Positions 54,776 through 61,692 of a stretch of 64,000 nt of DNA are shown here, piece after piece. Source of the stretch: Vibrio ponticus (GTDB lineage Bacteria > Pseudomonadota > Gammaproteobacteria > Enterobacterales > Vibrionaceae); NCBI RefSeq assembly GCF_009938225.1, contig NZ_AP019658.1, forward strand, positions 744,001 to 808,000. The letters run 5' to 3'. The translations under genes and the position numbers were made by a program. Position 1 is the stretch's first letter; each line of letters starts with the position of its first letter. A model generated the notes under the pieces. That model made no database searches, had not been told where the DNA came from, and was given only the letters and a program-made list of their open reading frames with translations.

Positions 54776-57268
54776 ATGGACGTATTGGTTAATGAGGTCA
54801 TTCGGGCTAAAGACGAAGATGATCTTTATTGGCGTTGCCTGAGAGAAATCTACACTCAATACCAACCTACGCACGGTTTTATCGCGGAGTTTAACTCTGC
54901 ACGCAGTGAGGCAAGTACATTAGCCTACTTATACGATGGTAAGCCTTTAGATAACTTTACCTATGACCTTGCCGGTACGCCTTGTGCTAATGTGTTGCAT
55001 GACAAAGAAATTTGCCGCTATGCAGATAACGTGCAACAACACTTTCCTCATGATATAGCTTTAGTAGAGTTAGGCGCGGAGAGTTATATTGGCGTTCCTT
55101 TACAGAATCAAGATGGCGATATTGTTGGGGTTTTGGCTCTGCTCTATTCTAAACCTTTGGCTGAACGCTCCTTTGATGACGCCTGGTTATTGGCTGCGGG
55201 TTTTTTAATTGGTAAGACCATAGTGCAACAACGCCTAACGCGCGAAAAAAACCAGTTATTGGCGCAATTTGAGCGTTCTGAGCAAATCACGGAATCCTGT
55301 TCATGGCACTGGGACGTGGCGACTGATCGCTTTAGCTATTCCAAGAATTTGAAATCGATGTTTGACATATCAGACTCGGTAGACTTGAGCTTTGATGATT
55401 TCTTTTCAAATCATATCTTTTGCTCACCACAGCGTTACGCACAGTTCCTCTCCGGGGCATTTTCTCCTTGCTCGATAAGTAAAGTTGTCATTGATAAGGA
55501 GCAGACGAAATGCGGTCTCGCACTTGAGTTAACTTTCTTTAAGCACTACAGCGCACAAGGAGCACTGCGCCGCATTGAAGGTAACTTAAAAAATATCACC
55601 GATTACTCACTGTTAGAAAATAACCATCTAATCGCAACGAAAGTTATCGAGCTATCTAATAACGGCGTTCTTGTCACTGATGAAGAAAACCGAATTCGAC
55701 ATATGAATGCTAAAGCTGAGCAGATCACAGGCTTTACGTTTGAAGAAGCCCAGGGGCACACACCGGGCATATTTCGCTCTGATATTCATGATAATAAGTT
55801 CTATGGTTCGATGTGGCATCAAATTAATCGAACCGGTCATTGGTCTGGCGAAGTGTGGAATAAGACCAAATCGGGCGCTGTTTATCCTGAAGTTCTGTCT
55901 ATTTCTGCGGTGAAAGATAGAAATGGCATCGTTAAGAATTACATTGGTATTTTCGATGACATTAGCGATCGGAAGTTGATGGAAAGCGAGTTACTTAAGT
56001 ATAAGAACAAGCAAGACTTTACGGGGTTACAAACTCGAACCAAGTTTATGCAGTATTTTGAGCAGCATAAAGACTTGATAGTGGTGTTGTTAGACATTCA
56101 TCGTTTCTCGACGATCAACAATTTGTATGGCGAAAGCTTTGGTAACAAAGTGCTCCGTTACGTTGGGTTATTGCTTTATCGTAATTTTAGAGGCGGTACG
56201 GTTAGCGTTTGTCGCTACGCAGCGGATCAATTTGCGTTATCTTGGCATGTCGATGATTTAGATGATATTGATACCTTAATTGATGAGATTCGCAGTCGAG
56301 TTGAAAAAGAGTTCTACATTGATGGACGACTCGTTAAGCTCAGCATTAATATGGGTTATGCACTTCCTGGTAAGTCGCCAAATAGTACTCATTTGATGGC
56401 TAAGGCATATTACGCGTTAGATTCAGCAAAATCTCAGTCCCATCCAAGCACCGTCCGTTACTCGGCATATTTAGAAAAAAACATTGGTAGGAGAGAGCAG
56501 TTAGGCATAAAGCTTAAACGGGCAATTGATGAATCCTTACTGCACGTTGAGTACCAGCCAATCTATGATTTGAATCTAGGTAAAGTGGTTAAGTTTGAAG
56601 CGCTAGCGAGATGGATAGATGATGGCAACAGTATCTCGCCTTTTGAGTTTATTCCGATTGCCGAAGAGCTTGGCTATATTAGCCAACTTGGTAATCTTAT
56701 CCTGACTAAAGTTTGCCAAGACTTAAATCAATTAAAGCGCCTAGGGCACAATGACATAAAAGTGTCTGTTAACCGTTCGATTGATGAGTTAACTGATGAG
56801 AATATTGATAACTGCTCGATCTTAAAAACGTTAGCTATGTATGGGCTGAGCACCTCAGATATTATTATCGAAATTACCGAATCGGTTCCGTTGGAAGATA
56901 AGCCAGAAGTACAAGAGCTGTTACATCAATTGCGCGGTAAAGGGCTTAAGTTGGCACTTGACGACTTTGGAACTGGATTTGCCTCCTTTTCTAACTTAAT
57001 GAAAAATACCGTTGATATCCTCAAGATTGACCGTTCCTTTATTCGGAATATCGAAACAGACAAAAACAATGCGGTGTTGGCACAGTCGGTTACTTTACTA
57101 GCCACCCAATTAGGGCTCGACGTTATCGCTGAAGGGGTTGAGACAAAAGAACAGTTAACAATATTGAGAGATATGGGGTGTCGATATATCCAAGGTTATT
57201 ACATTAGTAAGCCAGTTCCGTTCTCACAAGCGATAGGTTTTCTTCAGCCTGAGCACTGTTTAGCTTGA
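54776..57268 (+). CDS. GAF-PAS-GGDEF-EAL protein, probable c-di-GMP phosphodiesterase
   Basis: 830 residues without membrane segments. The order is GAF (about 5-150), a first PAS-like domain (about 170-275), PAS (about 285-400: SNNGVLVTDEENRIRHMN), GGDEF-like (about 410-565) and EAL (about 575-825). The cyclase motif reads AADQF at 482-486 instead of GGDEF, so synthesis is very unlikely. The EAL domain keeps EAL at 608-610, Asn666, Glu699, Asp729-Asp730 (DDFGTG), Lys750 and Glu786, so hydrolysis of c-di-GMP is likely. The degenerate GGDEF may bind GTP as a regulator. It is transcribed alone and ends at a strong terminator. Confidence 0.9.
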   Translation: MDVLVNEVIRAKDEDDLYWRCLREIYTQYQPTHGFIAEFNSARSEASTLAYLYDGKPLDNFTYDLAGTPCANVLHDKEICRYADNVQQHFPHDIALVELGAESYIGVPLQNQDGDIVGVLALLYSKPLAERSFDDAWLLAAGFLIGKTIVQQRLTREKNQLLAQFERSEQITESCSWHWDVATDRFSYSKNLKSMFDISDSVDLSFDDFFSNHIFCSPQRYAQFLSGAFSPCSISKVVIDKEQTKCGLALELTFFKHYSAQGALRRIEGNLKNITDYSLLENNHLIATKVIELSNNGVLVTDEENRIRHMNAKAEQITGFTFEEAQGHTPGIFRSDIHDNKFYGSMWHQINRTGHWSGEVWNKTKSGAVYPEVLSISAVKDRNGIVKNYIGIFDDISDRKLMESELLKYKNKQDFTGLQTRTKFMQYFEQHKDLIVVLLDIHRFSTINNLYGESFGNKVLRYVGLLLYRNFRGGTVSVCRYAADQFALSWHVDDLDDIDTLIDEIRSRVEKEFYIDGRLVKLSINMGYALPGKSPNSTHLMAKAYYALDSAKSQSHPSTVRYSAYLEKNIGRREQLGIKLKRAIDESLLHVEYQPIYDLNLGKVVKFEALARWIDDGNSISPFEFIPIAEELGYISQLGNLILTKVCQDLNQLKRLGHNDIKVSVNRSIDELTDENIDNCSILKTLAMYGLSTSDIIIEITESVPLEDKPEVQELLHQLRGKGLKLALDDFGTGFASFSNLMKNTVDILKIDRSFIRNIETDKNNAVLAQSVTLLATQLGLDVIAEGVETKEQLTILRDMGCRYIQGYYISKPVPFSQAIGFLQPEHCLA

Positions 57269-57273
57269 TAGCA

Positions 57274-57302
57274 AAAGAGGAGCAACTAAAGCTCCTCTTT
57301 GT
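57274..57302. terminator. Bidirectional terminator between the EAL protein and persulfide reductase genes
   Basis: AAAGAGGAGC and GCTCCTCTTT pair around seven bases. Both strands show a T run after the stem. Confidence 0.88.
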
Positions 57303-57340
57303 AATTCAACCCTTAGTAATTAAGCCAAGCAAACGTGCGG

Positions 57341-59044
57341 TTATGCTTTGGCAAACTTATATGTTCTATAACCACCGATTAGGTTACGCGCTTTGAAGCC
57401 ATTGTTGACCAGTTGTCGGTAGGCGACATTCCCACGCAGACCAACTTGACAGTAGAGCACAATCTCTTTGTCTTTTGGTAGTTCGCCCATACGTTGACGT
57501 AGTTGATCGACCGGAATATTGATATCACCGCTTAAGTGATTGTCGTTTTCTCGTTCACCCGGATTACGCACATCAAGCAGTATCTGTTCATCTGACAGAT
57601 TGTCAATCTGATCAAAATGAATTGGAGTTGCGTCGCCTTGAATGATGTTATTAGCAACAAATGCAGCTTGGTTGATAACGTCTTTTGCCGAGCCATACGG
57701 TGGTGCATAAGTTAACTCTAGGTGTTGTAGTTGTTCAACCGTCATGCCCGCACGTTGGGCAACTGCCATGACATCAATACGTTTATCGACACCATCTTTA
57801 CCTACTGCTTGAGCGCCTAAGATTTTGCCTGTATTAGGGTCAAACAGCATCTTGAACGACACAATTTCAGCGCCAGGGTAGTAACTCGCATGGCTTGCTG
57901 TGTGCACGTAGACTTTTTCATAAGTGATGTTGTCACGTTTTAATTGTTTCTCATTTTTACCTGTAGATGCTACGGCTAAATCAAAGATCTTACAGATCGC
58001 GGTGCCTTGTGTACCCTGATAAGTCTCTTTACGACCAAGCATGTTGTCTGCAGCCATACGACCTTGGCGGTTGGCAGGTCCAGCGAGTGGAACAAGGGTT
58101 TGTTCGCCTGTTACAAAGTCTTTTTCCTCAACGGCATCACCTACCGCGTAAATAGCTGGATCGCTGGTTTGCATATATTCATTGGTGTAAATACCACCCA
58201 GTGCACCAAGTTGTAATCCTGCTTGTTGAGCAAGCGCTGTTTCAGGACGAACACCAATCGCCATGATCAATAGATCGGTTTTTAGCTGCTCTTCATTGCT
58301 GAGTGTTAATACTAGGTGTCCGTTTAAATGCTGGTGGTGATTGCTTTCGCCGGCATCCTGATTGGCGACATGCGTTTCAGGAATGTATTCCACACTGCTA
58401 AGCGCGGTACTTAGGCGTAGGTCAATGCCATGATTACGGATTTCGTCGTGGGCAAACCCCGCCATTTCGCGATCAACAGGAGTCATCACTTGGTCTGATA
58501 ACTCAAGTAGCGTGGTTTTGATGCCAAGTTGATGGAACGCTTCCATCATTTCTAAGCCAATAAAACCGCCACCGACAACCGTAGCATGCTCAACATTATT
58601 CATCTTGATGGTCTGGATGATTTTATCCATATCTGGAATATTGCGCAGCGAATGGGTGAGTGGGTTGTCTACCCCTGGGATGGGTGGGACAACAGGTGCT
58701 GCGCCCGGGCTTAATAGCAAGAAATCATATTCTTGTTGGTATTCACTGCCATCAAGTAAATTCTTTACTGTCACGGTTTTATCGTGGCGATTGATGGCGG
58801 TAACTTCGTTCATCACGCGCACGTCGACATTAAAACGGGCTAAGAAACTTTCAGGTGTTTGTAGGAGTAACTTACTGCGTTCTTGAATATCGCCACCAAT
58901 ATGATAAGGCAATCCGCAGTTAGCAAATGAGACAAATGGTCCGCGCTCAAACATAATGATCTGTGCATCTTCGCTTAAACGTCGTGCTCTCGCCGCCGCA
59001 GAAGCGCCGCCCGCGACACCACCGATAATTACAATCTTCGTCAT
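57341..59044 (-). CDS. FAD-dependent persulfide/CoA-disulfide reductase with rhodanese domain
   Basis: 567 residues. An FAD/NAD(P)H disulfide oxidoreductase (1-450) has GGVAGGASAAARARR at 8-22 and the single redox Cys43 in FANCGLPY. A second dinucleotide fold (VVGGGFIGLEMMEAF) and a dimer domain follow. A C-terminal rhodanese domain (about 470-567) has active Cys532 in YCQVGLRG. This fusion is the CoADR-RHD type, known in Shewanella as NADH-dependent persulfide reductase (Npsr). It probably reduces CoA or glutathione persulfides or polysulfides. AGGAG precedes the ATG. It is divergent from a BigR-type sensor and its transporter genes, with paired operators between. Confidence 0.92.
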   Translation of the reverse strand: MTKIVIIGGVAGGASAAARARRLSEDAQIIMFERGPFVSFANCGLPYHIGGDIQERSKLLLQTPESFLARFNVDVRVMNEVTAINRHDKTVTVKNLLDGSEYQQEYDFLLLSPGAAPVVPPIPGVDNPLTHSLRNIPDMDKIIQTIKMNNVEHATVVGGGFIGLEMMEAFHQLGIKTTLLELSDQVMTPVDREMAGFAHDEIRNHGIDLRLSTALSSVEYIPETHVANQDAGESNHHQHLNGHLVLTLSNEEQLKTDLLIMAIGVRPETALAQQAGLQLGALGGIYTNEYMQTSDPAIYAVGDAVEEKDFVTGEQTLVPLAGPANRQGRMAADNMLGRKETYQGTQGTAICKIFDLAVASTGKNEKQLKRDNITYEKVYVHTASHASYYPGAEIVSFKMLFDPNTGKILGAQAVGKDGVDKRIDVMAVAQRAGMTVEQLQHLELTYAPPYGSAKDVINQAAFVANNIIQGDATPIHFDQIDNLSDEQILLDVRNPGERENDNHLSGDINIPVDQLRQRMGELPKDKEIVLYCQVGLRGNVAYRQLVNNGFKARNLIGGYRTYKFAKA

Positions 59045-59130
59045 AGTTACTCCTAGATTTCCTTGTATTTGCGTTTATTGCAATCGCTGATAGTGCAGTC
59101 GATCTGCAAGCTTAACATTCAATAACTGCT

Positions 59131-59161
59131 ACTATAATGAACTATATTAGTTATGTCTAAT
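59131..59161 (-). promoter_or_regulatory. Persulfide reductase promoter with operator 1
   Basis: On the minus strand TTAGAC (59160-59155) and TATAGT (59136-59131) are 18 bases apart. Operator 1, ATTAG-TTATGT-CTAAT (59146-59161), covers the -35. The same ATTAG-N6-CTAAT form recurs at 59191-59206. Confidence 0.65.
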
Positions 59162-59190
59162 TTTAAATAATCTAAATGTGATTTCACTAA

Positions 59191-59225
59191 ATTAGAATTG
59201 ACTAATGTTAATTTATGGTTAGAAT
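59191..59225 (+). promoter_or_regulatory. BigR-type sensor promoter with operator 2
   Basis: On the plus strand TTGACT (59198-59203) and TAGAAT (59220-59225) are 16 bases apart. Operator 2, ATTAG-AATTGA-CTAAT (59191-59206), covers the -35. Centres of the two operators are 45 bases apart. Confidence 0.65.
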
Positions 59226-59253
59226 CTAAACAAAATGGTAGCGGGACGGAATA

Positions 59254-59577
59254 ATGAGTGAAACGCAATTTGACATGATGCAGATGCAAAAAAATGCAAC
59301 GCAAGCAGCGGAATTACTGAAAGTAATGGCGCATCCAGAGCGCCTGATGGTGATTTGCCAACTGACGCAAGGTGAAGTTGGCGTAGGCTCCTTACAAGAG
59401 AACTCAACACTTAGCCAATCCGCATTGTCGCAACATCTAAGCGTGTTGCGTAAACACAATATCATCAAAGCGCGCAAGGAGTCTCAGCAGGTATTTTACT
59501 CGCTCGCGGATTCGAGAGTGGAGGTAATGATGAAGTCACTACACTGCGTATTTTGCGCAAACAAGGAGGATTTATGA
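59254..59577 (+). CDS. ArsR-family persulfide sensor, BigR/SqrR type
   Basis: 107 residues with an ArsR winged helix (LSQSALSQHLSVLRKHNIIKARKE). Cys35 in LMVICQL and Cys101 in HCVFC are 66 residues apart. That is the spacing of the paired sensing cysteines in SqrR (41/107) and HlyU (38/104), which form a polysulfide bridge and release DNA. Cys98 is extra. The reductase and YeeE/YedE neighbours match the sulfide-detoxification context of BigR. It overlaps the next gene by ATGA. It is a paralogue of HlyU, not HlyU itself, judging by context and N-terminus. Confidence 0.9.
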   Translation: MSETQFDMMQMQKNATQAAELLKVMAHPERLMVICQLTQGEVGVGSLQENSTLSQSALSQHLSVLRKHNIIKARKESQQVFYSLADSRVEVMMKSLHCVFCANKEDL

Positions 59578-59993
59578 TTGATGCCATTCCATGGAATGCA
59601 CTCATAGGCGGGATGTTACTCGGCTGTTCTGCCACATTGCTTTTACTGTTTAACGGTAAAGTTGCGGGTATAAGTGGCATAGTGAATGGTCTCTTCGCTC
59701 GAGTGCGAGGTGACGTTGCTTGGCGATTGGTTTTCGTTATTGGCATGGTATTCGGTGGTGGCAGTGCTATCCGTTTATTCACTATCAATGTTCCCGATAC
59801 TCAGAACATTTCTTTAGTTGCGTTTGCGGTAGCTGGTTTACTGGTGGGCGTTGGTACAAGGCTTGGCAATGGTTGTACGAGTGGTCATGGTATTTGCGGT
59901 ATTGGGCGTTTATCTAAACGTTCTATAGTGGCAACAGTCACATTTATGCTGGTGGCGGGCATTACCGTGTTTATCCGTCTTCATGTGATTTAG
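59574..59993 (+). CDS. YeeE/YedE sulfur transporter half, N-terminal type
   Basis: 139 residues with about four membrane segments. The YeeE/YedE motif GTRLGNGCTSGHGICGIGRLS carries Cys101 and Cys108, used in TsuA-like proteins to pass thiosulfate or sulfur through the membrane. It starts at 59574 with AAGGAGGA upstream; the ATG overlaps the regulator stop. The protein is half of a full-length YeeE and pairs with the next gene. In BigR operons such pairs are called PmpA/PmpB-like. Confidence 0.9.
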   Translation: MIDAIPWNALIGGMLLGCSATLLLLFNGKVAGISGIVNGLFARVRGDVAWRLVFVIGMVFGGGSAIRLFTINVPDTQNISLVAFAVAGLLVGVGTRLGNGCTSGHGICGIGRLSKRSIVATVTFMLVAGITVFIRLHVI

Positions 59994-60003
59994 GAGTCAT
60001 GCT

Positions 60004-60447
60004 ATGAATCTATTTGTTGCAGCGTTAAGTGGTCTGTTATTTGGTTTAGGCATGGCAGTATCAGGCATGATTGATCCTGCCAAAGTGATTGGTTTTCTTG
60101 ATGTCGCCGGAAATTGGGACCCGAGTTTGGCGTTTGTGATGGGCGGAGCCCTAGCGGTATTTATGCCTGCGTATTTTGTGTTGATAAAACCACGTGCACA
60201 TTCGGTGTCGGGCGCTGAGTATTGCTTACCAACCAACAACACTATTGATAAGCGCTTGGTTATTGGTGCAGCGCTGTTTGGTGTCGGTTGGGGAGTAGCA
60301 GGTGTTTGTCCGGGTCCTGCGGTAGCCAGTCTCAGTTACGGTAATGTGGGGATTTGGATTTTTATTGCCACCATGTTGCTGGGCTCGCTGCTAACTCAAT
60401 CACTGAGTTCTTCTAAAACACACCTCAACAAGTTGTCTGCAAAATAA
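60004..60447 (+). CDS. YeeE/YedE sulfur transporter half, DUF6691 type
   Basis: 147 residues with four to five membrane segments. FGLGMAVSGMIDPAKVIGFLD and the late GVAGVCPGPAVASL, with Cys102, are the second-half signatures of YeeE/YedE proteins. It lies ten bases after the first half, with TAGGAG before the ATG. The two halves together should form the sulfur-compound channel of the persulfide locus. Import versus export is not settled by sequence. Confidence 0.9.
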   Translation: MNLFVAALSGLLFGLGMAVSGMIDPAKVIGFLDVAGNWDPSLAFVMGGALAVFMPAYFVLIKPRAHSVSGAEYCLPTNNTIDKRLVIGAALFGVGWGVAGVCPGPAVASLSYGNVGIWIFIATMLLGSLLTQSLSSSKTHLNKLSAK

Positions 60448-60466
60448 TTGTTCCAATTCAAGTGAA

Positions 60467-60496
60467 TATGCGCTGACTGACATTGTTCAGCGCATA
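60467..60496. terminator. Hairpin between the YeeE pair and the nuclease-fold gene
   Basis: TATGCGCTGA and TCAGCGCATA form a perfect ten-base stem around a ten-base loop. The T-tract is poor on both strands, so termination is probable but not certain. Confidence 0.6.
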
Positions 60497-60505
60497 ATGG
60501 TGGAC

Positions 60506-61417
60506 TTATTTGAACGTTGCCGTGATTGGGCAGTGGTCACTGAGTTGATAGTCCAGTACATCTTGCGATTGGTAAAGGTTCTGTCTTATCTCAATAATGT
60601 CTATATCACGGCTGGTTACAATATGGTCGATTAATGAACGGAACTGATGAGTTCGGTTTGGATTTTTACGGCTACGTACCTTACATTCTGCGTTGACATG
60701 ACGTGTCGCCAGCACAGCATCTGTCGACTTGCTCAATGATTGCCAAAACCAATCTCGATTGAAGGAGAGGTTATGATTGAAGTCACCCACTATCATATAG
60801 CGCTCAACATTGGCTTCACGTTCTTTAATCCAATGATTTAATGCTTCGCCCTGCAATTTAAGAGTTTGACACGCTTTATTGTTTTCATAGCGTCCGCTGC
60901 AACGCGCTTTTAAATGAACGTTGAGTAAATGAATGGGTGAGTCACTGTAAGGCTCAACAATGATGTAGCTTGCAAAACGCAGCTTGTCATGGCGTTGCGC
61001 GGGTAGGAGTGAGAAGTCATCGACATCTTGTACCGCGATACTGTTTCGTACTGCGAACCCCGTATACTGGTTGATGTCATCGTATTGGAGCTGGCTATTC
61101 ATCGCTAGCGCGCGATCGGACATATATAGGGTATATTTGTCGCCAATGAGCCGCCTTAATGCCGCTGCGTCCCCAACTTCTTGGAACGCGAGAATAGGGG
61201 TATCGAGTTTATTGAAATAGTGCGCCATTTTGTAAAAATCATCGTTATTGCGCAACGAAGGTGCAAAACGTTCATTTCCCTCAGAAACAAACCATTCCAT
61301 ATTCCATGTCGAAACTTTGAACGATTGTCCTGCTTGTGTCTGAAATGTAGTCAATACCACTATATATAGAAAAATGAGAGGTTTTGACCGTAAAATAAGC
61401 AGCGTATTTTTTACCAT
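60506..61417 (-). CDS. Secreted endonuclease/exonuclease/phosphatase-family protein
   Basis: About 303 residues with a signal peptide (SKPLIFLYIVVLTTFQTQA). The EEP fold signatures are in order: STWNMEW, AFQEVGD, LLNVHLKA, VGDFNH and SDHCPITATF. These are the metal and catalytic residues of DNase I-like enzymes. Two cysteines (ARCSGRYENNKACQ) may form the extracellular-loop disulfide. Likely roles are an extracellular or periplasmic nuclease or phosphodiesterase. The ATG at 61417 is preferred because it puts the signal peptide at the start; a frame 24 codons longer begins at 61489. Confidence 0.82.
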   Translation of the reverse strand: MVKNTLLILRSKPLIFLYIVVLTTFQTQAGQSFKVSTWNMEWFVSEGNERFAPSLRNNDDFYKMAHYFNKLDTPILAFQEVGDAAALRRLIGDKYTLYMSDRALAMNSQLQYDDINQYTGFAVRNSIAVQDVDDFSLLPAQRHDKLRFASYIIVEPYSDSPIHLLNVHLKARCSGRYENNKACQTLKLQGEALNHWIKEREANVERYMIVGDFNHNLSFNRDWFWQSLSKSTDAVLATRHVNAECKVRSRKNPNRTHQFRSLIDHIVTSRDIDIIEIRQNLYQSQDVLDYQLSDHCPITATFK

Positions 61418-61556
61418 TAGCGTTGAACCTTTGTCTCGTAAGCCTTCGCAAAAAATCAAGTTTAAAAGCTGAAATTTTGCAATTTTCATTGTTTTATTTG
61501 TATCTGGGAGCTATGCCAATAAGATCGTTTCGTTATTGTACTGTAACCTAGTTTTA

Positions 61557-61570
61557 TTGATCTAAATCAA
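61557..61570. promoter_or_regulatory. FNR site before nrdD
   Basis: TTGATCTAAATCAA is a perfect FNR palindrome (TTGAT-N4-ATCAA). A -10-like TCTAAT lies at 61594-61599, putting the site centre close to -41.5 of the expected start, the position for class II anaerobic activation. Confidence 0.85.
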
Positions 61571-61602
61571 TACTTTTGGGGTGCGCTTTGGAGTCTAATA
61601 CG

Positions 61603-61618
61603 CCACAACATCTAGTGT
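61603..61618. promoter_or_regulatory. NrdR box 1
   Basis: CCACAACATCTAGTGT matches the NrdR consensus (ACACWATATATWGTGT) at about 13 of 16 positions. It lies at the expected transcription start. Confidence 0.65.
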
Positions 61619-61633
61619 CAGTCAAAAAAATAA

Positions 61634-61649
61634 CAACCCTATATAGTGT
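61634..61649. promoter_or_regulatory. NrdR box 2
   Basis: CAACCCTATATAGTGT matches the NrdR consensus at about 12 of 16 positions and begins exactly 31 bases after box 1, three helical turns, the spacing seen for paired NrdR sites. Confidence 0.65.
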
Positions 61650-61692
61650 GTTTGTGGATAACTCTGTGAGTATGCTGGGGTAAGGAGAAAAG

